From the NCBI RefSeq assembly GCF_001306115.1, contig NZ_LGCL01000015.1, forward strand, positions 1-64,000: a stretch of DNA of 64,000 bases, read 5' to 3'. The notes beneath the pieces were generated by a model. It had not been told where the DNA came from and made no database searches. It saw only the letters and a program-made list of their open reading frames with translations. Shown here piece after piece: positions 1-9,233 of this stretch. Source of the stretch: Ornatilinea apprima. GTDB taxonomy: Bacteria > Chloroflexota > Anaerolineae > Anaerolineales > Anaerolineaceae. Position numbers and translations under genes: made by a program. Numbering within the stretch: the stretch's first letter is position 1; every line of letters begins with the position of its first letter.

Positions 1-144
1 TCCAATGCTCAATGCCAGTCTTCAAAGGCCCTCATCAAAACAGGCCTTGGGCCATTGCACTCCATAAGGCAATCTATGGCCGCTGAGCTCTCTCTTTTCC
101 AGATCTATGGATATTCGATACAGTAACATAACCCGATGATCCGC

Positions 145-933
145 TTACCGCACCCGCCGCTTCCATTCATCCTTAACCTGCAAATCACGCGGGCTTTCCC
201 CCGATTCCAGGGTGAGAAAATCAACCATCAGGCGGTGAAAACGGATGCTCTGATCGAGCATCGGAAAATGGCCGGCTGTCTCAAAGCCAATCGCGTGTGC
301 CAGAAGTGGCAGCCGGTTGAGCATATCCTCGCGCGGCGGGCTGACGGCCGCGTCTTGCAGGCCGTGAACAAACAGGCTTACCCGCCCGGGATGCTGCCAC
401 AGCGCGGCCAGTTCACCATCCTCCAGGTTCTCGAGGCTGGTTTTGAGCGCAGCCGCATCGCCCTTGGCCGCGTCGCCGCGCACGGCGTCATACTCAGGTT
501 CTTTGGGCGCCAGCCAGTCCACCAGATCTGACAGCCCCGCGCTCTTCAGGCGCGGATGAAGCGATCCCACCTCAAACGGAAAGCCAACCGTCATCACCCG
601 GTCAACATACTGCGGGTACATCATCGCGAAGCGCAGCGCCACCACCGCCCCCAGACCGTGCCCAATTAAGGCCACCCGCGCGATGCCCATTTGTTCCAAA
701 AACCCGTCCACCAGCGCGGTCTGTCCTTCCAGCGAATAATCCTCTTCCGCCCGGGCCGATTCGCCGTAACCGATCAAATCCAGCGCGTAGGCGCGGTAGC
801 TGATCGAAGCCGCCTGCATGGACGGCATCCAATACCGCCAGGAACCCAGCCAGCCGTGCAAAAATAATACCGGCTTGCCGCGGCCCAACGACTCATAGTG
901 AATGACCTTGCCGTGATATAAAAATGCGCTCAT
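145..933 (-). CDS. Alpha/beta hydrolase-fold protein lacking the nucleophile serine
   Basis: A 262-residue alpha/beta hydrolase-fold protein of usual length. The oxyanion-side motif FLHGWLGSW lies near residues 24-32 and a C-terminal acid and histidine (GLQD; TAGHFPML) are present. The nucleophile elbow, normally G-x-S-x-G, reads GHGLG around residue 93; the codon is GGT, so the catalytic serine is glycine. It may be a non-catalytic binding protein or receptor-like relative, as known for some other hydrolase-fold proteins. Its ATG overlaps the stop of the upstream receiver gene (TGATG), so it is probably translationally coupled and the last gene of the long minus-strand run. An intact paralogue lies at 11130-11924. 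The fold call is firm; loss of hydrolysis is inferred from one residue. Confidence 0.
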   Translation of the reverse strand: MSAFLYHGKVIHYESLGRGKPVLFLHGWLGSWRYWMPSMQAASISYRAYALDLIGYGESARAEEDYSLEGQTALVDGFLEQMGIARVALIGHGLGAVVALRFAMMYPQYVDRVMTVGFPFEVGSLHPRLKSAGLSDLVDWLAPKEPEYDAVRGDAAKGDAAALKTSLENLEDGELAALWQHPGRVSLFVHGLQDAAVSPPREDMLNRLPLLAHAIGFETAGHFPMLDQSIRFHRLMVDFLTLESGESPRDLQVKDEWKRRVR

Positions 934-1316
934 CAGTTCAACCGGCTGTACTGCTCCAGCAATTCCGTGATCCGCCTGGCCAGCTCATCAGGCGCGAAAG
1001 GCTTGAGCAAATACTCGGTCGCGCCAGCCTCCAAACCGGCCAAAATTTCTTTCTCCTGCCCTTTTGCCGAAAGAAACACCACCGGAATATGGCGGATATC
1101 CGGGTCCGATTTGATCGCTTCACAGGCCTCATACCCGGTCATCTGGGGCATACGCACGTCCAGTAAAATCAGATCAGGCAGTTCTGCCTGCGCCGCCTCC
1201 AGCGCCTCCAATCCATTCTTGGCAGTGACCACGTCAAACCCCGCGAATTTCAATGTGAATTCAATCAGGGCGCGAATATCCGCTTCATCTTCAGCGATTA
1301 ATATCTTCTTTGCCAT
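933..1316 (-). CDS. Stand-alone response-regulator receiver (CheY-like)
   Basis: A 127-residue single receiver domain with no output domain. The acidic pocket (AEDE, residues 8-11), the phospho-acceptor Asp53 in LLDVRMP, the conserved Ser (FLSAKG) and the Lys of KPF are all visible. It starts two bases after the stop of the giant histidine kinase and its stop overlaps the start of the following hydrolase, so kinase, receiver and hydrolase are one transcriptional unit. The likely role is phosphoacceptor for that kinase, passing the signal by protein-protein contact. The partner is inferred from adjacency. Confidence 0.
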   Translation of the reverse strand: MAKKILIAEDEADIRALIEFTLKFAGFDVVTAKNGLEALEAAQAELPDLILLDVRMPQMTGYEACEAIKSDPDIRHIPVVFLSAKGQEKEILAGLEAGATEYLLKPFAPDELARRITELLEQYSRLN

Positions 1317-1318
1317 GC

Positions 1319-4300
1319 CTATTGTTCCTCAATGTTTGCCGGTAAGGTGAACGAAAACGTAGATCCTTCACCCCTCACACCGCTGCTTTCAAACCACATC
1401 TTCCCATGATGCATTTCCACCAGCGTGCGGGCAATCGCCAGCCCCAGGCCTGTTCCCGCCGTCGCCAATACCAGCGGATCGTTTCCACGATAAAAGCGCT
1501 CAAAAATGCGGCCCTGTTCCTCAGGCAAAATGCCAATGCCGTTATCTTTCACATCTACCTGCACAAAGCCGCCCGCCGATTTCAGCGAAACCACCACTTC
1601 TCCACCGGCTGGAGTGTAGTTATAACCGTTCCCTACCAGGCTCAGCAGCACCTGCCGCAAGCGCGCGCGGTCGCCGTTCACCGGCGGCAGATCGGGGTCT
1701 GCCGCCAGACGGATGTGCACGGTCTTGCCTTCCTCCTGCGCGCGCTTGCGCACGTCGGCGATCACATCCGCCGCGATTTCGGTCATATCCACCGCCTGAT
1801 ACAGCAGCGACAACCGGCTGGTTTCAATGCGCGAGATATCCAGCAGATCGTTCACCAGCACCGTCAGGCGCGAGGTGTTGCTGGAGACAATGTCCAGAAA
1901 ATGACGCTGCTGTTCGTTCATTTCTCCGGCAGCGCCCATCAGCAGCACCTGCACGTATCCCTTGATCGAGGTGATCGGCGTGCGCAGCTCGTGGCTCACA
2001 TTGGCGATGAACTCCGCCTTCATCCGATCTACCTGCACCTCATGGGTTACGTCGCGGAAAACCGAGACCGTACCCAGGAAACCGCCCATAAAGAACACCG
2101 GCGCGGCATGCACAGCCAGATACCGGCCGTTATCCAGCACAATTCGCTCAGCCAGCGTTTCGCCCCGGTACTCGCCCGTCCGGCGCGACCAGGTCATCAG
2201 CTTTTTCAGCCAGCTTCGCTCATTTTCTTCCTGCCCAATCAGCTCGCTCAACAGGCCAACTTCTTTGCCCAGATAGTCGTTTGCGCTGATCTCAAAAATT
2301 TCCTGCGCCGATTTATTCATCAGCGCGATCTGGTTTTCACCGTCGGTCACCAACACACCGTCTGCCACTGCTTCCAGAATCGCCTTTGAACGGTTCGACT
2401 CAATTTGCTGCTCGCGCAGCATGCGCCCCTGCTCTTCGGCCGCCTCGCGGATATATTCCACAAACGTCATATTGTTCACCGCGATGCTGATCTGCCGCGC
2501 GCCGGCTTCCAGCAAATCTTTTTGCTCGGGCTGGAAGAAGCTCGCGGTCTCGTGCGCCAGCATCATCACGCCCAGAATTTCCGGCCCCAACTGCAACGGC
2601 AAAGCCAGCAGACTCAGGTAAGGCGGCTGCGCCTGGCCGCCCAACTGGCGGCGTTCCAACTCCTGCTTAATATTTTCGACATAGATTGCCTGACCTTGAC
2701 GGATAACGTCCTGGTAAACATATTCTTCCAGCCAATGCTGCTCTTTGGGCTTGATTCCATCCCAGCGGATCAGCTCGCGCCCAATGCGGAAAGAACGTTC
2801 GGGATTGCTTGTCTGCACGGCCAGGCATTGCTGCGCGCCAATGGATTGGTTCAAGACCTGCATGGCGCGCGTGATCACCTCCGACATATCCAGACTGCGC
2901 GAAAGCTCCTCACTCAAGCGCAGTAAAGTCTCGGCATTCAGGTGTTCGCGATACAGTTCTTCGGTGCGCTCGCGCACTTTTTCTTCCAGGGTAATCGAGA
3001 AGTTGCGCGTCTCTTCATACAGGGTGGCATTCTGCAAAGAAATCGCCGCCTGGTTGCAGATCGTCCGCGCCAATTCCATTTCCGCCGGGGTGAAGCGGTA
3101 ATCGTCCTTGCGCATTCCCCACACCCAACCATAGAAGTTCTCTCCGGCGGTCAGCGGCACCATCAGCAGCGACTGCACTTCCCGCTCGCCCAGATAAGCC
3201 TCAACCAGCCCAGCGAATTGTTTTTCCTGCCCGACCTGATTCTGGTTATAGACCCCCAGCGATTGTTTGAGATGCGCCAGCAGCGGGCTGGCAGGCAATT
3301 CCAGGCTACCCGCCAATCGGTCTGCCGGCGATTCCATCACCACCTCAGCGCGCTCGCCGGGCATGGTTACCAGGCAGGTGCGGTCCGCTTGCAGCGCCTC
3401 ACCAATCTGCTTGAGCGCCAGCGCGTAAATCTGCTCGCTTTGCAGCAGCGCCCCCAACTCACCCGAGAAGCGGTTCAACAGCGACAAACGTCGCGTGCGC
3501 TGGTCCAGGTCTGAGGAGCGTTGCAAACTCTCTTCATACAGGCTGGCATTTTCCAGCGCCACCGCCGCCTGGCTTGCCACAGTCTGGCTGGCATGGATGT
3601 GTTCGGGCTGATAAAAGCGAGCTTCGCGTTTCTCCAGAGCGATCACACCGGTCAGTTTCGATTGGACCGAAAGCGGAACGCCCATCCACGAAAGATGCTC
3701 TGGCTCCAGAAGCGCAGGGAAGCGCTCATCTTTACGCACATCGCCCACCACCAGCGGCATGGGGCTGCTGACCATATCCTGAAACAAGCGGCTGTCTTCC
3801 ATCTCTACAGACAGGCCGACGCGGCTCTCGGTATCGTTGAAGCCGCGTTCCGCGGCCACCACCAGGCGCTCGCCGCTGCGCAACCACAGGGTAGCCGTGT
3901 CGTATGGCACCACTTCACCCAACAGATCCAAAATCGAATCAATTAATGCGTTGCGCTGCAGCGTGGTCGAAAGTGCCCCCGCCGCGCGCGTCAATGACTG
4001 CAGCTGCGCCGCGCGCTGTTCGGTGGAGATGAACAAGCGCGCGTTCTCAAGCGCCAGGGCCGCCTGCCGGCAAAAGGCCAGGAATACAGCTTCATCCGCG
4101 CGGGTGAAGGCGGTCGACATTTCAAAATTATCCAGAAGGACAACCCCCAAAATCGATTCGCCCACGCTCAACGGCGCGGCCAGGCAAGAGAGCGGCACAG
4201 GACCGCCGGTGGCCTGGCGGTAACGCATCAGGTCATCCGCGCTCAAATGATAATCGCGCGAAAAATCCACTTCTTCGGCGTTGCGCAGGCTTCGCGACAG

Positions 4301-7300
4301 GTAAACGCGAATGGGCAGCGGTAAGCGGGCAGTTTCTTGCTCCAGCGTTTGTTCAGGAACGCGGTAGCGAATCTGCAGCAGACTGGCATTATCACGGTAA
4401 CCGTGTGCTGCTGCCGGCTCCAGCCAGCCCAACTCGTCCTTCCACACGGCCGCCCAGCCCGCTTTCGCGCCGGGAATGGCCTGAATGGCGCTGGTCACCA
4501 GAGTTTCCAGAATGGCCTGTGGGTCAAGATTGCTGATCTTGCGCGTAAATTCCAGCAGAATATCCACTTCTTCCAGACGGCGGCGGGTTTCGGTGATCAG
4601 GTAAAGATTCTGCATGGTAACGCTCACCTGCCGTGCAACATGCAAGAGCAGGTCGCGGTCCTCCAGGCTCAAATCCGCCAGCGGACGTTTGGCGGTCAGC
4701 AATATCCCCGCGCTTACCCCTTCACTCACCGTCAGCGGCAGAGAGAGAAAACTGGCCGCGCCTAAACTGCGCAGCAAAGGTGTTTTCTGCCACACCGCCG
4801 ACGCTGCCAGATCGGTTTCAACAAACACATCCCCTTCTTGCAGGGTTTGCCGCAGCGGGTTGCGCTGACCGAACAGAGCTTCCAGCGAAACACCTTCCGG
4901 CACATCTCCCAGGGAATCCACCAGCTGCGCGCCAGCCGCGTCTCGAATGGCGGTAACGGCCGCGTCCATCTGAATAAGATCCATCAGATCCCGCGCCGTA
5001 CCTTGTAGAACCGCATGTAAATCCATCTGGCGGTTCGCTTTCTCTAGAATTTCCTGCGCCCTTTGGTATCGGCCAATATCCCGCCCTGGCTTTTCTTCGC
5101 CCATCTGGGGAGCCGCCGCGCCGCGCTTCTGGCTCTGCAATAAGAATCCCAACTGCAAAGCCGCTAGATTCAACACATCAAACACCTGCCTGTTGGGGCG
5201 CTTGCCGTCCCGCGGCGCGTCCAGGCTGATCAAGCCCAGCGGATCTCCGTTGGGGTCGCGCACTGTCGCCACCAGCAGGTCTTCGGCGTGCCACCCCCCG
5301 GCGGTGCGCAGTTCGCTTGATGGCAGCGGCGTTACCGTGTGCAGACCCTCCGCTGATTCCAGTTCGCCCTCAAACGGAATGAAATAGACCGCGCCATGCT
5401 GGTATTCCTTCTTAAAAAGCTGTTCAACGCTCTTCCAGGGCTGTCGCTGACGGATCAGCTCTTGCCAGACCGCTTCTGGCAGCCCGCGGTGAAAGACGCG
5501 CTGCAGCGTGCCGCTGTGCGGGTCATATTGGCTGAACAACACCATCTGAAAAGGAGTCAGTTCGCGAATTTCATCGGCCAAACGCGCAAACCACGCCTGC
5601 GGACCTTCCAGCCCAATCCATTCCCGGGTTACATCGGGCAGGCGGTTGACCAGCGGTTGAGCGCTGAAAAAGCCCGTTCCACCTTCCGCGCCGCGCAACA
5701 CCACCGAAGCCTGCGCTGCCAGCGATTGGGCAATCTCCAGGCTGGTCTGGTCAAATTGATTGGCGCGCATGCCGTGCAAAACCACCAGTCCCGCTTTTAC
5801 CCGCATCACCGAAATCGGCAGCAGTAACAGTGACTCAACCGGCAGGCCAAAGAATTCTTTCAGTTCTTCATCCGCCTCCAGGCGCGTGCCGGTCTGGCTG
5901 CCGCTCAGCGTCTCCAGCTCTGCGGTCGCGAAACCGGGCGGGTGGGCTTCTCCCACGCTGAATTGAAGCGCCGGTGAATCACCCTCCTCAGTTTGCAGAT
6001 CAAAGACCATCAGCGTCCCGCTGTCGGCCCCGGCCGCGCGGACCATTTCTTGCAAGATGATTTCCATGAGTGCAGGCAGGTCTTGCGATGCCGCCAGCGC
6101 GCGGTTGATGCGGTCAATAGCCGACACCTGCTCCACCCGCCGGCGCAGATTTTCATCGGTCTGTTCCACCAGGTACGATTGCTCTACCACGCTAGCCAAC
6201 TGCCCGGCAACCGTTACAACCGCCTGCAGATCGCCCTTGTTGAAGAAGCCGGGGGTGCGGCTTCCCAGCCAAATCTCACCGATGCCGTCGTTGCGCACAA
6301 CCATCGGCACAACCACCGCCGAGCGCAGACCCAGCGCCTCAATGACGCGCTGGTAAAACGGAATGACCGTGGTTTCTTCTTGCAAATCATCAGACTGGAA
6401 CACGCGCTGGCTGCCGGTAACCGTGAAGGGGTACTGCACATCCGTCACCAGCATCTGCCGGTCTTCCTTCGGCAGGCGCGGCAGGTCTGGAAGCAGGCCG
6501 TAATAAGAAGCGCGGTGAAAAGCCAGCCGCTCGCGCTGCAAGTCCACCAGAAAAATTCCGATCACGTCGGGGTGGATCAGGCTGGTCAGTTCGCGAACCG
6601 CAAAAGAGAGGATTTCATCGCGAGTCGCGTCGGAGCTGGCCAGGCTGGCGATGCGCCGCAGCGCTTCGGCGCGCTGAGCACGCAGACGGGTCTGCTGCAC
6701 CAGCGCCGAGTTTTCGATGATCGGCGACACCTGATTGGAGACAATCGTCAGCAGGTGCAGCTCGTCATTGGAAAACGGCGCGCCGGCTTCCTTATGATTC
6801 GCGGCCTGCAGGTAGCCCAACACTTTTCCGCCCGTCATCAGCGGAATCAACACCGTTTCACGGATGCTGGCCGCCCGGGCGATCGTATCCAGCCCCAGCG
6901 TTTCCCAGCGTGGGTCGATGGTCGCGTCATCGCTGTACAGCACATCCTGGTCGAGCAGTGTCTTTTCAATCGCGCTGTTGGCCGTGATCTGCACCGAATA
7001 AATCGACGCCACCTGAGGAGGCAGCCCATAAAACGGCACCTGCGCCGAGAGCAGGCGGTCATTCTCGTTATAGATCAAGAAACCCAGAATTTGAACATCG
7101 AACAGCGGCGCAATATTTTCCAGCAAGCGGGCAAAAACTTCCTTCGGGTCGCGCATTGAACTGAACGCCCGCGATAAATCCACCAGATTTCCCAGCTCTT
7201 CCGCGCGGCGTTTTTGCAGGTCGTACTGCTGCGCCTTATACACTGCCACTCCGGCCTGTCCGCTCAATAAGCGGATTAATTCCACGTCGCTGTGCTTGAA

Positions 7301-8179
7301 CTGTCCCTCTTGCAGCGAACCCAATTCCAGCGTGCCGATGGCTTTGCCGTTGTAGAGCAGTGGAAGCCCAATATACGATTTAATTCGATGGTCGCCCACC
7401 TGTGGGACCGGTTTTAGCGGCGTGTTTTCATCAATGGTAGAGAAAAAGCGGTACGTTTTTGTCTTCACCAAAAAGCCGGGGTTGCCGTCCCCCGGCATAT
7501 AGCGGTCAGAGAGCTGCTCCACTTTACGCTCCCCTTCCACAAACCCGCTGAACAGGTAGGGAATCAGCACTTCTCCGCTTTTTTCCCAAACGCAAATTTG
7601 CAGAAAATCGGTGGCCAGCAGCTTTTCAAACGACTCCATCACCGCCTGCAAGGTTTCGTTGATCCCCAGGCGCGTATTCATCTCGCGGCTCAGATCAATC
7701 ATTGTCTGTAAAGAAGCAAAGGAGTAATCGCCGCTGTTTTTATCGGCTGCGTTAACACCCGCGAAACGCAGTGCCACCACCATCACCGGCTCGGTTTGCC
7801 CGCCCAGCCAGTACGACACCCCCTCAACCAGTTTTCCATTCAACACAAAATTACCGCGTGTTTCCGACGCGCATAGATTAAGCAGCGCCTCGCCCGGGCG
7901 CGCAGCACGCGCCAGGCGCTCCAGGTTGGGCGTCTCATGCGCCGGAATACGAAAAATCTCACGCGCCTTGGGGTTCAGCCACCCCAGTTTTCCCCCAGGG
8001 TGAACCAGCAGAATCGCGTCCTGGTGGCTCTGCATCGACAGCGGCACACCGGCCTGAAATTGTGCCTGCGGCGCGGCCGTGCGGCTGGCCTTCTTGAGGA
8101 AAAAACGGGCAATCACCCACAGAACCAGCCCAAAACCGGCCAGGCCGACGCCCAAGGTGATCGCGCTCCATTCCGTCAT
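1319..8179 (-). CDS. Giant multi-GAF hybrid-sensor histidine kinase (about ten GAF domains)
   Basis: A membrane-anchored sensor kinase of 2286 residues. I place the start at 8179 (MTEWSAITLG), not at the longer frame start 8293, because GGAAAG lies just upstream and the longer form would overlap the preceding gene. One N-terminal membrane helix (about residues 5-25) and a short PAS-like segment come first. GAF-type units then recur with their helical lead-ins near residues 155, 328, 505, 685, 853, 1036, 1203, 1393, 1563 and 1748. A PAS domain (about 1933), HisKA with SHELRTP (His about 2063) and HATPase with N box and G boxes (DNGIGIL, GTGLGLA) follow. It has no internal receiver; receiver genes flank it on both sides. 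The fifth GAF unit is the least typical. The ligands cannot be read from the sequence. Confidence 0.
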   Translation of the reverse strand: MTEWSAITLGVGLAGFGLVLWVIARFFLKKASRTAAPQAQFQAGVPLSMQSHQDAILLVHPGGKLGWLNPKAREIFRIPAHETPNLERLARAARPGEALLNLCASETRGNFVLNGKLVEGVSYWLGGQTEPVMVVALRFAGVNAADKNSGDYSFASLQTMIDLSREMNTRLGINETLQAVMESFEKLLATDFLQICVWEKSGEVLIPYLFSGFVEGERKVEQLSDRYMPGDGNPGFLVKTKTYRFFSTIDENTPLKPVPQVGDHRIKSYIGLPLLYNGKAIGTLELGSLQEGQFKHSDVELIRLLSGQAGVAVYKAQQYDLQKRRAEELGNLVDLSRAFSSMRDPKEVFARLLENIAPLFDVQILGFLIYNENDRLLSAQVPFYGLPPQVASIYSVQITANSAIEKTLLDQDVLYSDDATIDPRWETLGLDTIARAASIRETVLIPLMTGGKVLGYLQAANHKEAGAPFSNDELHLLTIVSNQVSPIIENSALVQQTRLRAQRAEALRRIASLASSDATRDEILSFAVRELTSLIHPDVIGIFLVDLQRERLAFHRASYYGLLPDLPRLPKEDRQMLVTDVQYPFTVTGSQRVFQSDDLQEETTVIPFYQRVIEALGLRSAVVVPMVVRNDGIGEIWLGSRTPGFFNKGDLQAVVTVAGQLASVVEQSYLVEQTDENLRRRVEQVSAIDRINRALAASQDLPALMEIILQEMVRAAGADSGTLMVFDLQTEEGDSPALQFSVGEAHPPGFATAELETLSGSQTGTRLEADEELKEFFGLPVESLLLLPISVMRVKAGLVVLHGMRANQFDQTSLEIAQSLAAQASVVLRGAEGGTGFFSAQPLVNRLPDVTREWIGLEGPQAWFARLADEIRELTPFQMVLFSQYDPHSGTLQRVFHRGLPEAVWQELIRQRQPWKSVEQLFKKEYQHGAVYFIPFEGELESAEGLHTVTPLPSSELRTAGGWHAEDLLVATVRDPNGDPLGLISLDAPRDGKRPNRQVFDVLNLAALQLGFLLQSQKRGAAAPQMGEEKPGRDIGRYQRAQEILEKANRQMDLHAVLQGTARDLMDLIQMDAAVTAIRDAAGAQLVDSLGDVPEGVSLEALFGQRNPLRQTLQEGDVFVETDLAASAVWQKTPLLRSLGAASFLSLPLTVSEGVSAGILLTAKRPLADLSLEDRDLLLHVARQVSVTMQNLYLITETRRRLEEVDILLEFTRKISNLDPQAILETLVTSAIQAIPGAKAGWAAVWKDELGWLEPAAAHGYRDNASLLQIRYRVPEQTLEQETARLPLPIRVYLSRSLRNAEEVDFSRDYHLSADDLMRYRQATGGPVPLSCLAAPLSVGESILGVVLLDNFEMSTAFTRADEAVFLAFCRQAALALENARLFISTEQRAAQLQSLTRAAGALSTTLQRNALIDSILDLLGEVVPYDTATLWLRSGERLVVAAERGFNDTESRVGLSVEMEDSRLFQDMVSSPMPLVVGDVRKDERFPALLEPEHLSWMGVPLSVQSKLTGVIALEKREARFYQPEHIHASQTVASQAAVALENASLYEESLQRSSDLDQRTRRLSLLNRFSGELGALLQSEQIYALALKQIGEALQADRTCLVTMPGERAEVVMESPADRLAGSLELPASPLLAHLKQSLGVYNQNQVGQEKQFAGLVEAYLGEREVQSLLMVPLTAGENFYGWVWGMRKDDYRFTPAEMELARTICNQAAISLQNATLYEETRNFSITLEEKVRERTEELYREHLNAETLLRLSEELSRSLDMSEVITRAMQVLNQSIGAQQCLAVQTSNPERSFRIGRELIRWDGIKPKEQHWLEEYVYQDVIRQGQAIYVENIKQELERRQLGGQAQPPYLSLLALPLQLGPEILGVMMLAHETASFFQPEQKDLLEAGARQISIAVNNMTFVEYIREAAEEQGRMLREQQIESNRSKAILEAVADGVLVTDGENQIALMNKSAQEIFEISANDYLGKEVGLLSELIGQEENERSWLKKLMTWSRRTGEYRGETLAERIVLDNGRYLAVHAAPVFFMGGFLGTVSVFRDVTHEVQVDRMKAEFIANVSHELRTPITSIKGYVQVLLMGAAGEMNEQQRHFLDIVSSNTSRLTVLVNDLLDISRIETSRLSLLYQAVDMTEIAADVIADVRKRAQEEGKTVHIRLAADPDLPPVNGDRARLRQVLLSLVGNGYNYTPAGGEVVVSLKSAGGFVQVDVKDNGIGILPEEQGRIFERFYRGNDPLVLATAGTGLGLAIARTLVEMHHGKMWFESSGVRGEGSTFSFTLPANIEEQ

Positions 8180-8207
8180 ATTGCAGACTTTCCGTTTCAG
8201 TCCAAGA

Positions 8208-9098
8208 CTAAACCGCTTGCTTGCGGCGTTCTTCAGCCGCCAGCTCGGTGATCTCGCGAATATCCGAGAAAACATGCGTTTCCGGTGAGACAATTCCCAC
8301 CCAAAGCTTCATGAGCGGGGCCTTTACCATTTCGCCGTCTGTCTTTGAGAGTTGAACAAAACCCTGCTGGCGGTCAATAAAATTGTAATGAGTCAGCACT
8401 TCTTCATTGAACCGCTGGCAAATGCGCGCTTTCAGCGCGTCGGCGCGCGCTTGCGCGGTGATCAGCACAAAATTATCTCCCCCGGCGTTGCCCAAAAAAT
8501 CATCGCGCAGGCCGTCTTTATCCAGCTCTTCTCCCAGCAGCATGGCGGTGAAACGCAGCACATCATTACCCGCGATAAAACCGTAAGCGTCCTTAAACGC
8601 GTCAAAATGCTGCAAGCGAATATCCATATAAGCCCATCCTTGCTTGCGCATGGACTGGCGCAGTTGGTCTTCAATGAGGCGTCCGGCTGGCAAGCCGGTG
8701 TTGGGGTCGGTGAGGCTTTCGCGCTCAGAGCGCGCAATGGCGTTTTGCACGCGCAGTTTCAGCTCTTCAATATCAAACGGCTTGGTTACATAATCATCGG
8801 CGCCCAATTCCAGGCCGGCCAGCTTATCGCTGCGCTCATCCTTTTGGGTAAGGAAGATCACCGGAATATGGCTGGTGCGGGCGTTCATGCGCAAATTCCG
8901 GCACACCTCGTACCCGTCAATATCCGGCAGCATGATATCCAGCACAATTAAATGCGGCATGCCCTGGCGCGTCTTCTCCAGAGCGTCGGTCCCTCGCGGG
9001 GCTAAATCCACATCGTAACCCTGGCTGCTGAAATAAATCCGCAGCATATTTGAAATATCGAGATCATCTTCAACGACCAACAGGCGCGCTTTGCTCAT
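8208..9098 (-). CDS. Response regulator: receiver plus degenerate GGDEF domain
   Basis: About 296 residues. The N-terminal receiver has VVEDD, the phospho-Asp in IVLDIMLPD, FLTQKD and KPF. A C-terminal GGDEF-fold domain begins at LTDPNTGLPAGR. The signature loop reads GGDNF rather than GGDEF or GGEEF, so diguanylate cyclase activity is doubtful and a degenerate regulatory or GTP-binding role is more likely. I chose ATG 9098 because AGGAG lies six bases upstream; ATG 9101 and a frame start at 9122 are alternatives. It lies 28 bases upstream of the giant kinase and is probably co-transcribed with it. Confidence 0.
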   Translation of the reverse strand: MSKARLLVVEDDLDISNMLRIYFSSQGYDVDLAPRGTDALEKTRQGMPHLIVLDIMLPDIDGYEVCRNLRMNARTSHIPVIFLTQKDERSDKLAGLELGADDYVTKPFDIEELKLRVQNAIARSERESLTDPNTGLPAGRLIEDQLRQSMRKQGWAYMDIRLQHFDAFKDAYGFIAGNDVLRFTAMLLGEELDKDGLRDDFLGNAGGDNFVLITAQARADALKARICQRFNEEVLTHYNFIDRQQGFVQLSKTDGEMVKAPLMKLWVGIVSPETHVFSDIREITELAAEERRKQAV

Positions 9099-9233
9099 CA
9101 TACACTCCTCTTCCCCAATCAATTTCCGAAACAGAAGGTGGCCTTTACAAGCACTGGCTTCCAGTTCTCAATTCCTTTTTACAATTTTAGCCGCTTCGCG
9201 GTCTGTGACCAACTGGCGTTGGCCAGCCCGCGA

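Noticed and set aside
1406-2389. Long open frames on the plus strand opposite the giant kinase (also 5993-7159 and others)
   Set aside because: They are opposite-strand shadows of GC-rich coding DNA, with no ribosome site or recognisable domain.
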